A stretch of DNA of 64,000 nt. It comes from Flavobacterium sp. 140616W15. Lineage in GTDB: Bacteria > Bacteroidota > Bacteroidia > Flavobacteriales > Flavobacteriaceae. This document shows, in pieces, positions 29,420 through 38,964 of the stretch. Below the pieces are notes generated by a model. It searched no databases, was not told the origin of the DNA, and saw nothing but the letters and a program-made list of their open reading frames with translations. The stretch lies in NCBI RefSeq assembly GCF_003668995.1, contig NZ_CP033068.1, positions 2,170,001-2,234,000 on the forward strand. The letters are read 5' to 3'. The position numbers were made by a program, and so were the translations under genes. The stretch's first letter is position 1; every line of letters begins with the position of its first letter.

Positions 29420-29971
29420 ATGGAGTTAACTTTACTAAAACCAACCCCAATAGATAAAGAAGTCGTTTGGGACAAAAAGCAATTAATAATGACCAAAACA
29501 GATCGATTTGGCAATATCGAATATGCCAACGAAGGATTTGTGAATGTATCGGGTTATGAGGATTATGAATTGATGGCTAAACCGCATAATATCATTAGAC
29601 ATCCGGACATGCCTAAAGTCATTTTTAAAATTTTATGGGAAAACTTAAAAGCAGGTCGTAATTTTCATGCTGTAGTTAAAAACATGGCTAAATCTGGGAG
29701 ATATTATTGGATGGTTACTGATTTTGAAATTAGTAAAGATAAAAATAATGAGATCGCAAATTTTTTAGCAAAACGTAAAGCGGTACCTGAAGAGGCCTTG
29801 CAGAAGATTAAGCCTTTATACGAAAGATTACTTCAAATTGAGCTTTCAAGTGGTGTTGATGCTAGTGAGAAATACCTAATTGGTTTTCTAGAAGAGAAAA
29901 AAATGACTTATGAAGAATATATTAAAGATACTTTTGGTAAAAAAGGCTTTTTTAATAAAATATTTAGTTAG
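29420..29971 (+). CDS. PAS-domain protein (Aer-like)
   Basis: A 183-residue cytoplasmic protein. Residues ~22-125 form a PAS domain closely like the sensor of Aer receptors: TDRFGNIEYANEGFVNVSGY, then PHNIIRHPDMPK and GRYYWMVTDFEI. Aer-type PAS domains bind FAD and report redox state. No transmitter, HAMP or methyl-accepting region follows, only a ~55-residue helical tail, so it must act through partners. Confidence 0.85.
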   Translation: MELTLLKPTPIDKEVVWDKKQLIMTKTDRFGNIEYANEGFVNVSGYEDYELMAKPHNIIRHPDMPKVIFKILWENLKAGRNFHAVVKNMAKSGRYYWMVTDFEISKDKNNEIANFLAKRKAVPEEALQKIKPLYERLLQIELSSGVDASEKYLIGFLEEKKMTYEEYIKDTFGKKGFFNKIFS

Positions 29972-30224
29972 CAATTCAGAATCTTCAAATTCTCCATACC
30001 TGCTAGGTTCTTTTAAATCAGTCAAATTATAAACTGATAAACAGATTACTAAAGATGATAAATCGAGTAAATAATTAACCTAGACAATCAGTTAGAATTA
30101 TATCAAAAAATATCTTTTTATCACAAGATCTAAATCTGTCTATCTAAAATTTATGATTAAACAGTTTAAAAAATGATCTCTAAGGTTTTCATTAAGATCT
30201 TAAATTTATGATTTAAAAATAAAA
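29972..30224. other. Gene-free stretch left of the Rhs array
   Basis: Marks the boundary between ordinary chromosome and the array. No gene seen. Confidence 0.5.
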
Positions 30225-30259
30225 AACAAGGTCTTAATAACTATTATTTAGACCTTGTT
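30225..30259 (-). terminator. Terminator at the distal end of the array
   Basis: Stem AACAAGGTCT/AGACCTTGTT with a T-run on the minus strand, after the last immunity gene. Confidence 0.65.
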
Positions 30260-30358
30260 AGAAAGCCCTGTTACTTCTGTCACATAAAAACAGAAAAAAA
30301 GAAGTGCGCACAAGCACGTTTTTTTTGTTTTATATTACTCTTTTATAAAAGATTCGTG

Positions 30359-30769
30359 TTAGCTTTTCCAAACATTTATTAATTCTTTTGAGAAAACTGA
30401 TAATGATTTATAATCTTTCTTTGTACTAAACCCAGTAATTGCTATTCCAAATTCAAAAAAGACTTTAAAACCTACTGTATTATACGGTTTTTCTCTTTTT
30501 GTTAATTCTTTTATGGTTTTAAGATCATTAAAAATATCCATTCCATCACATAACACAGAACAGTCATCAATAAAAGAAACTTCATCTACTAGTCCTTTTT
30601 TATTAAGCCTTACTTTAATAGTTCCCCATTCTAAAGTAGTTCGCTTTGAAAAAGAAACTGAAACAAGATCTGGCTCTTTAGAAAAAACATCAACTAAATC
30701 TGTCTTAGTCATTCCGAACTTTATATCTCCTACAGAAATATAAGGAATTAAATCATAAACTTTACTCAT
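30359..30769 (-). CDS. Cassette c26 immunity protein
   Basis: 136 residues, opening DLIPYISVGDIKFGMTKTDL. The same N-terminal pattern (IIPFxSVGxxxFGM) occurs in the immunity proteins of c24 and c20, so the three form a family. Intact although its toxin is deleted. Its ATG is two bases past the stop of the toxin remnant. Confidence 0.7.
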   Translation of the reverse strand: MSKVYDLIPYISVGDIKFGMTKTDLVDVFSKEPDLVSVSFSKRTTLEWGTIKVRLNKKGLVDEVSFIDDCSVLCDGMDIFNDLKTIKELTKREKPYNTVGFKVFFEFGIAITGFSTKKDYKSLSVFSKELINVWKS

Positions 30770-30771
30770 AA

Positions 30772-31017
30772 TTATTTTGAATATACGGTTTTTTTTAATC
30801 TTTTAGACTGAGCATCAGTAATCAGACCTTTCTTATTAGCACGATCAACAAGCCCAAAAATATCTAACCATGCATTACTATCCTCTACATAATTACAAAA
30901 CTCGAACTCTCCACTTAGTAGTCGAATTGGATCCTGACTTATGTAGCGCCCATCCTCAGGGTCATAGTAACTATAGCGATTATAACCAAGTCTTCTCTCT
31001 ACTATTCTTTCAATAAA
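30772..31017 (-). pseudogene. Cassette c26 toxin, body deleted in frame
   Basis: One open frame of 81 residues with no start. The core fragment (RYISQDP, FCNYVEDSNAWLDIFGL) passes directly into a 25-residue tail VDRANKKGLITDAQSKRLKK. That tail is homologous to the very end of the c20 toxin ([20 protein letters not shown]), so ~100 residues of toxin have been removed without breaking the frame. Confidence 0.8.
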
Positions 31018-31201
31018 TTACCAAAACTTATTACTGTACAACTCAAAAACAGCTTATTTTTCTTTCAAATAAAAATAAGTAACACTTCTTCCTATATTAT
31101 GGCTAAAGTTTCTAATGCTCTTGATATGTCTTCTGATTGTTTAATGAGATAAATTATTGATTGATAAATTATACCAAAAATAAAATTCAATAATTGGCTT
31201 T

Positions 31202-31248
31202 ATAATACAACACAACCCGAGCAAATGTAAGGGGTTGTGTTGTATTAT
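31202..31248 (-). terminator. Terminator c25/c26
   Basis: 17-base stem ATAATACAACACAACCC and its complement. Confidence 0.8.
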
Positions 31249-31345
31249 GATTTTGATTGTGCTCAGGAGTAGAATACTCACACTAGTAAAGGGAGAATAT
31301 CGCATAAAATAATTAACCATCAATACATCTGATACTTTACTACTT

Positions 31346-31915
31346 TTATTCCCAAGTAGTGTTATAATCTATACCTGTTACTTTGTTTTCTACAAATATT
31401 CTTTTTAAATCTTCAGTAATAATAATTTGTGGGAAATATTTTTCTATCCTAAAAATTTTACTATTCCCAACCTTTGTACTATCAATATAGTATCTATTGA
31501 GGTTTTTATATTTATTTTTTTTCAAAATATTATCGCTTGGGTAATATTCAAATTCGGATTTTGTTTCATCAACACAATCAAAAAAATCCTTTACTTTTAT
31601 TGCATAATATTCCTCTTTTAAATTGAAGTTTATAACATCTACTTTTATAAAATCTATGTTTCCTCCATCATATTCTAAAATTGATTTTAACCTTTGACTA
31701 ACAATAACTAATCCTTGATATGATAGATTGAAATCTAATTCCTTTTTACCTGAATCTATATCAACTTCAATTTTAAAATTTTCTTTAAAATTAATTTCAT
31801 TTTCAATATCACTATTTACTTTTCTAATTTCAAAATCAGAATAATTTAAAACATTAGTAAAATCTAATGTCTTCGGGTATTTACTCAAATTTGCTATTAA
31901 TTTATAATATTCCAT
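31346..31915 (-). CDS. Cassette c25 immunity protein (Imm11-like)
   Basis: 189 residues starting MEYYKLIANLSK, distantly like the Imm11 (DUF1629) proteins of c4, c5, c9, c13 and c14 (start pattern xYYKL, central FIKVDVINF, C-terminal IIITEDLKRIF). Its partner toxin remnant is AHH-like, the same pairing as in those cassettes. Confidence 0.65.
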   Translation of the reverse strand: MEYYKLIANLSKYPKTLDFTNVLNYSDFEIRKVNSDIENEINFKENFKIEVDIDSGKKELDFNLSYQGLVIVSQRLKSILEYDGGNIDFIKVDVINFNLKEEYYAIKVKDFFDCVDETKSEFEYYPSDNILKKNKYKNLNRYYIDSTKVGNSKIFRIEKYFPQIIITEDLKRIFVENKVTGIDYNTTWE

Positions 31916-31937
31916 AATTAATTTAAATTTTTAAAAG

Positions 31938-32436
31938 CTAATTGTTTACGTTTGTACCACTTGATTGAGCGTCATTTGCAATATTTGAAAGGGCACTTTT
32001 TACAGCATCTTTATATTCTTGCTTGTCCTTTATTGGATCGATACTGTCTATAGCTTCTGACAATTTATCAAAAACATGTTGATGAAAAGCATCTGAATCT
32101 GGTCTTTATTACCTGACACATAAACTTTATTATCTGCTCCATCCATATCTAAACCATGATTATCAAAGAATGATTTAAATCTATTTGTCCATTTTTTTCC
32201 TTTTTTGGTATTTTTATTTGTCGAGTATGATACAAAGGCCCCGATAATATAGTATTTGAAAACTTTGCTAAACCTAAAATATCCAGTTCATTATTACTAT
32301 CTCCAACATAATTATAAAAAACAAACTCGCAAGATAATAGTCCTATTGGATTCTGTCTTATGTACAGTCATTCCTCAGGATCATAGTACCTAAAACAATT
32401 ATAAGCAAATCTTCTCTCTACTTTACTTTCAATAAA
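31938..32436 (-). pseudogene. Cassette c25 AHH-like toxin remnant
   Basis: The core fragment has a TGA inside (PEE*LYI). The toxin region is split by at least two frameshifts, one in an A-run near 32205 and one near 32105. Rejoined pieces read KWTNRFKSFFDNHGLDMDGADNK and FHQHVFDKLSEA, matching the AHH toxin layout (W..FR..F..HG, then FH..IYDRL). Not functional. Confidence 0.65.
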
Positions 32437-32538
32437 TTACCAAAACTTATTACAATACAACTTCAAAAATAGCTTATTTTTCTTTCAAATAAAAAAGAAA
32501 ACACAACAGTTAACACAATAAAAATTGACTTTTATATA

Positions 32539-32579
32539 AAACAACAAAACCCGCTAAATTAGCGGGTTTTGTTGTTTTA
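32539..32579 (-). terminator. Terminator c24/c25
   Basis: AAAACCCGCTAA/TTAGCGGGTTTT stem extended by ACAAC/GTTGT. This is the array's standard stem. Confidence 0.85.
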
Positions 32580-32650
32580 AATTACTTTGTGTGCACAAGC
32601 TAGAAGGTTTGCTAGCACGGGATAAATTCGGTACTAATAGAGTTATTTAT

Positions 32651-33100
32651 CTATGAAGTTAAATAATAATCTTGAAAAAATTTTAATCTCCCTTTTGAAA
32701 AAACAATAATCTCTTTTTCAGTATAATATGTTGTCTTTTTGAAACCACCTAAATTAATTCCATATCCATAAAAATTTATATTCCCTTTTACAAAAACAGA
32801 TGGTTTAGCTTTTTTATTTTGTGATAATTGCTCAATTCTTTTATTATTCCCAATTATATTAATTTCATCTATCATTACATCTATTTCATTAAAATTTGAT
32901 TCTTTAAAATAAACTTCGACCAATTTATTCCTAATAAAGACCGCAATAAAAAATTTAAATATTAATCGTTTTTCCCCAAGAATTGCATCTTCTACAACAT
33001 CAACTGGATTGCCATAAATATTTTCTATTTCAATGGTATTCATACCAAAAAACAATTTACCAACAGATTTAAATGGTATTATTTTAAATATTTCTTTCAT
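32651..33100 (-). CDS. Cassette c24 immunity protein
   Basis: 149 residues, KIIPFKSVGKLFFGMNTIEI at the N-terminus and NINFYGYGINLGGFKK near the C-terminus. Homologous to the c20 and c26 immunity proteins. Reading frame intact while the toxin beside it is gutted. Confidence 0.72.
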   Translation of the reverse strand: MKEIFKIIPFKSVGKLFFGMNTIEIENIYGNPVDVVEDAILGEKRLIFKFFIAVFIRNKLVEVYFKESNFNEIDVMIDEINIIGNNKRIEQLSQNKKAKPSVFVKGNINFYGYGINLGGFKKTTYYTEKEIIVFSKGRLKFFQDYYLTS

Positions 33101-33113
33101 AATTCTATTATTT

Positions 33114-33393
33114 AGAATAAGCTAGTTTTTTAATCTCTTAGTCTGAGCATCAGAATAGAATTTGCTGGCATATGATGGACTTCTCCTCCAATATTAGATG
33201 TTCTTACTTGAGAATAAGAGCCACCACCACCAACAAGCCCAAAAATATCTAGCCATGCAATCGTATCTTCAACATAATTATAAAACCCAAACTCTCCAGA
33301 AGCCAAGCCAATTGGATCCTGACTTATATACCGCCCTTCCTCGGGATCGTAATACCTAAAACGATTGTAAGCAAATCTTCTCTCTGCTATACT
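33114..33393 (-). pseudogene. Cassette c24 toxin, body deleted
   Basis: Core fragment and the first ~24 toxin residues ([20 protein letters not shown]) match c20, then the sequence jumps to the last residues (DAQTKRLK) out of frame. The middle ~90 residues are gone. Stops at 33130 in the entry frame. Confidence 0.8.
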
Positions 33394-33519
33394 TCAATAA
33401 ATTATCTACTTCAATATTCTTGGCGTAAGGCTTTTATTTTTCTTTAAGAACGCACTTTTATTTTTTCATCTGTTTGAAAAATAAGCTTTTTCTTTTAATT
33501 CTTAAAATAATATGTCTAT

Positions 33520-33560
33520 AAACAACAAAACCCACTAAAATAGTGGCTTTTATTGTTTAT
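33520..33560 (-). terminator. Terminator c23/c24
   Basis: Variant stem AACAACAAAACCCACTAAAA with imperfect complement. Confidence 0.6.
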
Positions 33561-33685
33561 TATCTCCTCAGTGAGAACTGAGAGACATTCGTCTTAACTT
33601 TTAATTAAATAAAAAAACTTTAAATTTATTCAAAGGAAAGCAGAGGTAAACTTTAGATATTCATAATTAAGAACTAAGCTGTGCA

Positions 33686-34228
33686 TCAGTCCTCAAACCA
33701 ATATTTAATATTAGGATTCATTTTTTGAGCAATTGTCATATATCTATCAAAATCCATGTCTAAATAACCATCGTTATCTAAAAAATACACATCATTTTCA
33801 TAAAAGGCAATAGAAGTCTTTATAAAATCTTCAAATGAATTATGAATCTTAAATATATCTATATCATCATGAGTAGAAATATAAATACCTAAATCATTAT
33901 TCATTTCGTCAACTTTTAAAAGATAGAAATCGGATGAATAATTTACCAAAAATGGAAAATATGATTCTTCTTCATAGTTTTTTCTGAACTCAAAAAGAAA
34001 ATCATTAAATTCATTTACATTAGTCAATAAAAAACCTGGAATGAAGTCCATTAACGACTGGTCTTTAACTTCATAAGGCGTACCATTAACAGTAGAGTAT
34101 ATTAATTTAAGGGGTATTGGTAAATCTTTTAATTTTAAATAGTCATCTCCAGATTTCTTTATGCTTTCCTTATAATTAGGCCTTAAGGAATTTGATAATT
34201 CTATATACTTTATAAATAATTCTTCCAT
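33686..34228 (-). CDS. Cassette c23 immunity protein (SUKH/SMI1-like)
   Basis: 180 residues. LPIPLKLIYSTVNGTPYE followed by DFIPGFLLTNVNEFNDFL fits the SMI1/KNR4 (SUKH) fold, a widespread immunity superfamily in polymorphic toxin systems. Frame intact. The toxin upstream has two nonsense codons. Confidence 0.7.
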   Translation of the reverse strand: MEELFIKYIELSNSLRPNYKESIKKSGDDYLKLKDLPIPLKLIYSTVNGTPYEVKDQSLMDFIPGFLLTNVNEFNDFLFEFRKNYEEESYFPFLVNYSSDFYLLKVDEMNNDLGIYISTHDDIDIFKIHNSFEDFIKTSIAFYENDVYFLDNDGYLDMDFDRYMTIAQKMNPNIKYWFED

Positions 34229-34239
34229 TTTTTAATTTA

Positions 34240-34629
34240 TTAATCTGTTATTTCAACATCAAAAACATCTCCATGTTTTATATTATTCTTTCTACAAAAC
34301 CTAAATAAATAACTGTTTTACAACTAATTAACATCAATAAAAACTTCTTCAACATGAGTACCTTTTCCTCTTTTTAATCCTTTTAATGAATGTCTTTTTC
34401 CAAAAACTCTCTCAACCGTTTCAACATGCTTCCCAAATTTACCCCTAGAAAGTTTATAAGTTGGTGTCAACCCCAAAACATCAATCCACACATTCATATC
34501 ATGAAAATAGTTATAAAACCCGAACTCTCCACTTAATAGTCCAATCGGATCTTGACTTATATACCACTCATCCTCAGGGTCATAGTACCTAAAACGATTG
34601 TAAGCAAGTTCTATTACACTATCATAACT
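34240..34629 (-). pseudogene. Cassette c23 toxin with two premature stops
   Basis: 130 codons in one frame: core fragment, then TPTYKLSRGKFGKHVETVER, a Lys/Arg/Gly-rich stretch, HVEEVFIDVN, TAG, Leu, TAA, and NSYLFRFCRKNNIKHGDVFD to the end. Toxin family not recognised. Dead by point mutation rather than deletion. Confidence 0.65.
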
Positions 34630-34724
34630 TTAAATAAATTACCAGAACTTATTACTATACAATTTCAAAAATAACTTATTTTTCTTTCAAATAAAAAAAA
34701 ATTATTTCCTTTACCAATACTGTG

Positions 34725-34910
34725 CGTGGTGCATCTTCTAATTTTTTAACGAGGAAGCTCTGATGATTTGGCAGCTAGTTCTCTAACAGATAAAGATCTT
34801 CTAAATCAATTTAAAGCCATCGAAAAAATGCAGAAAGTGATAAATCTGTAATCAAAATTCTAATTGATGCTATCATAACAAAAAGTAAAACTCAACAACT
34901 CGCTTTATAA
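34725..34910 (+). pseudogene. XRE regulator C-terminal fragment (decayed copy)
   Basis: Plus-strand pieces SLTDKDLLNQFKAIEKM and IKILIDAIITKSKTQQLAL in shifted frames. Homologous to the better preserved fragments at 43023 and 56339. Ends directly at a terminator. Confidence 0.6.
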
Positions 34911-34948
34911 AACAACAGAACCCGCTAAATTAGCGGGTTTTGTTATTT
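34909..34948 (-). terminator. Terminator c22/c23
   Basis: Standard stem with CCCGCTAAATTAGCGGG. Confidence 0.8.
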
Positions 34949-34963
34949 AAATTGAAAACACAA

Positions 34964-35434
34964 TTACAAATTTGCACCATTGAGCTCTGATTCCATCTGA
35001 ACTTTATCATAATATTTTTTTGGTATTTTTTCTAAATCAATGGATTTCCAAATTCCATTCTTTTTCAGATACACTTCTTTTCTATAAGGATATTGCTTGA
35101 TTATTTTTTCAATATCAACATACACTTTTTCTATTTTATCCCATTCTGAACCACATTCTGAACATCCAAATACTTTTGCTTCTTTATCTTCTTCAACAAA
35201 ACCAATACAGGAAAGAGTTGGACAACAAAAAAGTCTTTTATCCTCAATTTCAATCGGAATATCTTTTTTTATCCCTAATAATAGTAAAGGAAATACAAAA
35301 ACAATTCTACCGCAATTCGGACATTTTAGAATAAGTCTTTCAATCTTATTATCCGCTGCTTCCTGTATTTGAATTTGTTGCTCATTTGATGGTGTAAAAT
35401 CTAAGTTACATTTATCACATTTTATTATATCCAT
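34964..35434 (-). CDS. Cassette c22 immunity protein (zinc-ribbon type)
   Basis: 156 residues with two Cys-pair ribbons: CDKCNLDF...CPNCG in the first 45 residues and CCPTLSC...CSECG near residues 75-95. Other cassettes with HNH toxins (c1, c10) also have a Cys-pair ribbon in their immunity protein. Starts two bases after the toxin stop. Confidence 0.7.
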   Translation of the reverse strand: MDIIKCDKCNLDFTPSNEQQIQIQEAADNKIERLILKCPNCGRIVFVFPLLLLGIKKDIPIEIEDKRLFCCPTLSCIGFVEEDKEAKVFGCSECGSEWDKIEKVYVDIEKIIKQYPYRKEVYLKKNGIWKSIDLEKIPKKYYDKVQMESELNGANL

Positions 35435-35436
35435 AT

Positions 35437-35931
35437 CTAATTATATTTTGCTCCATAAGGATTAGCTCCTTCAGGATAATCATGTAAAGCACCATAAATT
35501 CCTTTTCCACCATGGTCATCTTTATGTAATAAATCTAAATTATCGTATGAATTATTACCTCCTCTATAAAGTGTTTTTTTATGGTGAACAACATGGTCTA
35601 CTGGCACTTGTCCTTTTTTCATACGAGCAATATCTGCATCATTAAAACCACTATTCCTTAAAGATGTTTCATCTTTCACAAATCTTATTCTACCGCTTTT
35701 TTCAAATCTTTTTCTAAATTTTTCAACTTCTGCTTTACTTCTTTTTCTATAAGCACTTTTATAAAGCCCTAATTCATCAATCCAACTATTACTATCTCCA
35801 ACATAATTATAAAACCCAAACTCTCCAGAACTAAGCCCAATTGGATCCTGACTTATATACCGCCCTTCCTCAGGGTCATAGTACCTAAAACGATTGTAAG
35901 CAAATCTTCTCTCTACTATACTCTCAATAAA
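35437..35931 (-). CDS. Cassette c22 orphan Rhs tip with HNH toxin
   Basis: 165 codons open from an in-frame TAA, no start codon. Core fragment to WIDELGL, then a basic linker and an HNH-type nuclease (VDHVVHHKKTLYRGGNNSYD, NLDLLHKDDHGG). The HHK..L..GG..NLDLL layout matches toxins of c1 and c10. Predicted DNase after transfer to a full Rhs shell. An internal GTG at 35679 could start a bare toxin, but no promoter is seen. Confidence 0.75.
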   Translation of the reverse strand, partial: FIESIVERRFAYNRFRYYDPEEGRYISQDPIGLSSGEFGFYNYVGDSNSWIDELGLYKSAYRKRSKAEVEKFRKRFEKSGRIRFVKDETSLRNSGFNDADIARMKKGQVPVDHVVHHKKTLYRGGNNSYDNLDLLHKDDHGGKGIYGALHDYPEGANPYGAKYN

Positions 35932-35989
35932 TTACCAGAACTTATTACTGTACAACTTTAAAAGTAGCTTATTTTTCTTTCCATAAAAA

Positions 35990-36028
35990 TGCCTCCAAAT
36001 AGTGCTTAACTTTTTTGGGGGCAGTTCA
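35990..36028. repeat. IS-end-like hairpin, copy 1
   Basis: TGCCTCC ... GGGGGCA around ATAGTGCTTAACTTTTTT, then GTTCA. Near-identical to 59052-59089. Resembles terminal repeats of IS3-type elements (TGAACTGCCCCC, AAAAGTTAGACAC). It replaces the usual terminator between c21 and c22. Confidence 0.5.
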
Positions 36029-36118
36029 AATTAGTGGTTTTTATTATTTTAAATCATGCTGTAGGCACTAATCATGCAGACAACCCTCTTTAGTTTGAAC
36101 TTGATAAAAGTCATAACT

Positions 36119-36970
36119 TTATTCATAAAAATAATGTTTTTTGTCTTGCACTTTATAGTGTTTTATTGCGTCTCGCATTTCTTTTAAGCTTCTTAAATCA
36201 CCATCTATAAAATATGAACTACCACTTACTGTAAGGGCTTCAATATTTTTTAAATTATTCAAAAAACCTGAATCTTTCAAGGCAACAGAATTACTTAAAA
36301 TCAACCACTCTAATTTCTCTAATACAGACACTAACTCAATATCATCTATTTTTTTAGATGATACTAATTTTAATCTTTTAAGACTATCTTTTAAATACTG
36401 TATACCTTGTAAACTAAAACCTCGTCTCATATAATTAAATTCTAAAAACTCAAGACTAGTATTATCTTTTAAAAATTCAAGATTTGTAATTATTCCTTGA
36501 ACTATTGAGAGAGTATTCAATTTTTTGAAATTAGAAAAAACATCAATATTGCAAAAATCATCATTTGCTGAACCAACTCCAATTGTTTTTAGGTTGACTA
36601 ATTTTTCGAGTCCTATGATGTTTTTAGAATAAGAAAAACTCAACCAAGTCAAATTTTCTAAATTTGAAAAATCAATAATGTTTTTTTTATCAGAACCTAT
36701 AATTAACAATTCCATATCCTTCAAAAATTTTAATCCCTCATAGTTTTGAATTTGGTTGCATGCTCCCATGTGCAGTTCTTTTAAAAAAGGAATTTCTTTT
36801 AAAAAATTTAGATCTTTTAGATTATACCCATTAGGATTCGGAATAAGTGTTAAATTATTAATTTTCCTCTCTTTCACAAATGCTATGTTAGCCTCTAATT
36901 CATACGAATTAAAGTAAAATGTTGGCTCACTTGCCAAATTCGGTTTTCTATACTGTTCTTCTATATTCAT
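36119..36970 (-). CDS. Cassette c21 immunity protein (leucine-rich repeat)
   Basis: 283 residues made of about nine irregular leucine-rich repeats, for example FLKEIPFLKELHMGAC, LENLTWLSFSYSKNIIGLE and LEKLEWLILSNSVALKD. LRR proteins are known immunity types in polymorphic toxin loci. Frame intact; the toxin is frameshifted. Confidence 0.75.
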   Translation of the reverse strand: MNIEEQYRKPNLASEPTFYFNSYELEANIAFVKERKINNLTLIPNPNGYNLKDLNFLKEIPFLKELHMGACNQIQNYEGLKFLKDMELLIIGSDKKNIIDFSNLENLTWLSFSYSKNIIGLEKLVNLKTIGVGSANDDFCNIDVFSNFKKLNTLSIVQGIITNLEFLKDNTSLEFLEFNYMRRGFSLQGIQYLKDSLKRLKLVSSKKIDDIELVSVLEKLEWLILSNSVALKDSGFLNNLKNIEALTVSGSSYFIDGDLRSLKEMRDAIKHYKVQDKKHYFYE

Positions 36971-36984
36971 CTTTTATAAAATTT

Positions 36985-37522
36985 TTAAATATATGGCGCA
37001 CCGAGCGAGTTAATATTATTATAATTACGTGGGTTCTGAGGACTAGCTCCACCAGTATCCGCAATCCCCTGAGCTTCGCCTTTCAATGCCCCCATACTAT
37101 TTGGATGATTGGTTTGACTTTGTATACTAAAGGTTTTACCTTGATTTAAAGGATCATTTTGTAATCTTTCTAGATTTATTTGCTCTTACTCCTTTTACAT
37201 CTCCTACTCCATGATATGGTATTCCATCTTGATCAACAATTACATAGTGTTGTCTCGTTTTTTTGCTATCTACAGAATTTCCATGTGTGTCATTTTTCTT
37301 TTTCTTTTTCTTTCTTCCAGGTTTTTTCGCAAATTTTCCATCTTTCTTTCTATATGAATTTGCTAACCCAAATACATCAACTCCCAGTGTTGGATTTTCT
37401 ACATAATTATAAAACCCAAACTCTCCAGAAGCCAAGCCAATTGGATCCTGACTTATATACCGCCCTTCCTCAGGGTCATAGTACCTAAAACGATTGTAAG
37501 CAAATCTTCTCTCTGCTATACT
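36985..37522 (-). pseudogene. Cassette c21 toxin, single frameshift
   Basis: Core fragment ([14 protein letters not shown]), Lys-rich linker, then [20 protein letters not shown] up to VRANKS, where one extra base near 37175 leads to a stop at 37154. The shifted frame continues [40 protein letters not shown] and NYNNINSLGAPYI to 36985. Toxin family not recognised by name. Confidence 0.7.
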
Positions 37523-37627
37523 TCAATAAATTACCAAACCTTATTGCTGTACAATTTCAAAAATAGCTTATTTTTCTTTCAAATAAAAAAAACACAACAA
37601 TTAGCACAATAAAAATGACTTTTATAT

Positions 37628-37665
37628 AAAACAACAAAACCCGCTAATCTAGTGGGTTTTGTATT
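37628..37665 (-). terminator. Terminator c20/c21
   Basis: Variant of the standard stem, CCCGCTAATCTAGTGGG. Confidence 0.75.
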
Positions 37666-37734
37666 TATTATCTTGTCAGTGCGAAGTCAGAAACATTTTC
37701 TTTTAATGAACAACTTTGGATAGGTGGGTACTCC

Positions 37735-38184
37735 TTAAGCTTCTAAAAATATTTTATAATATCCTAATCTTCCTTTTGAAAAAACCCTTATCTCTTTACC
37801 TGAATTTATTTTCCTCTTACCAAAACCTCCCAAACATATACCTAAACCATAAAAATTAATATATCCTTTTACTTCTTCTGAAGGTTTTGAATTTGACAAT
37901 GACGATAAAACATTAATTATATTATTTGTATTAACTAAATCAATATTATTAATAAAAATTTTTACATTTTCTAAATTAGTTTCACTTGAAAATCTAAAAT
38001 CAACTAGTCTTTTTCTTATGAACACTAATACAAAATCGTCATAATACGCTCTTACTTCATTCATAATTAGATCATTAATCAAATCATTTGCTTCCCCCAT
38101 TAGTTCAAAAACCTCCTCTTTGGTCATGCCAAATTTGATCTCTCCTACAGAAACAAATGGAATTATGTTAAGTTCTTCTTTCAT
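37735..38184 (-). CDS. Cassette c20 immunity protein
   Basis: 149 residues, NIIPFVSVGEIKFGMTKEEV at the start, INFYGLGICLGGFGKRK near the end. Family of c24 and c26. Starts four bases after the toxin stop, so coupled to it. Confidence 0.72.
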   Translation of the reverse strand: MKEELNIIPFVSVGEIKFGMTKEEVFELMGEANDLINDLIMNEVRAYYDDFVLVFIRKRLVDFRFSSETNLENVKIFINNIDLVNTNNIINVLSSLSNSKPSEEVKGYINFYGLGICLGGFGKRKINSGKEIRVFSKGRLGYYKIFLEA

Positions 38185-38188
38185 AGTG

Positions 38189-38746
38189 TTATTTTGAATA
38201 AGCTAATTTTTTCAGTCTCTTATGTTGTGCTTCAGTGATAAATTTTTTCTTTAAAGCTCTATCAACAGCTTCTGCCATACTTTGTGAATAATCGTTGGTA
38301 ATTTTGCCTGATTTAGTTTTTGCATTGATATCTAATATATCCATTCTCATGGCTTTATCAAATCTTTTGTTATTTATATGTTGCTTCTGTCTAGTTCTAT
38401 AATCTTTTGCCCCTGGCATATTTTTATACGAAGCTGTTTGAGCATGATCATCAGTTGTCATATGTATTGCAAGTCCAGATCCATGTCCTAATCCATTAAT
38501 AGAATTTGCTGGCATATGATGAACTTCTCCTCCAATATTAGATGTTCTTACTTGAGAATAAGAGCCACCACCAACAAGCCCAAAAATATCTAGCCATCCA
38601 TTAGGATCTTCAACATAATTATAAAACCCAAACTCTCCAGAAGCCAAGCCAATTGGATCCTGACTTATATACCGCCCTTCCTCAGGGTCATAGTACCTAA
38701 AACGATTGTAAGCAAGTTCTATTTCACTATCATAACTTTCAATAAA
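38189..38746 (-). CDS. Cassette c20 orphan Rhs tip, HHMPA-type toxin
   Basis: 186 codons open from an in-frame TAA. Core fragment begins [14 protein letters not shown], exactly as in the active Rhs protein. Toxin of ~125 residues: [53 protein letters not shown] and a helical tail. The EVHHMPA and DDHAQTAS histidine pattern is known from polymorphic-toxin nucleases of the HNH-like superfamily; exact family not named. Intact parent of the deleted copies in c24 and c26. Confidence 0.75.
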   Translation of the reverse strand, partial: FIESYDSEIELAYNRFRYYDPEEGRYISQDPIGLASGEFGFYNYVEDPNGWLDIFGLVGGGSYSQVRTSNIGGEVHHMPANSINGLGHGSGLAIHMTTDDHAQTASYKNMPGAKDYRTRQKQHINNKRFDKAMRMDILDINAKTKSGKITNDYSQSMAEAVDRALKKKFITEAQHKRLKKLAYSK

Positions 38747-38856
38747 TTACCTACTGTCTATCAAAGAGCTTACTACTGTGTGATTTCAAAAATAGCATAT
38801 TTTCTTTCAAATAAAAAAAACCAAGCAGTTAACACAATAAAAATTGACTTTTATAT

Positions 38857-38897
38857 AAAACAACAAAACCCGCTAAATCAGCGGGTTTTGTTGTTTA
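38857..38897 (-). terminator. Terminator c19/c20
   Basis: Stem AAAACCCGCTAA/TCAGCGGGTTTT. Confidence 0.8.
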
Positions 38898-38964
38898 TTC
38901 TCTATCAATTTTCTTTGCGCCACACGAAAAGATTCTGCGGGAGCGATGGAACTGACTTTATACT

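Noticed and set aside
31141..31323. 60-codon minus-strand frame between c25 and c26
   Set aside because: It reads through the terminator hairpin and has no homology to any cassette gene.
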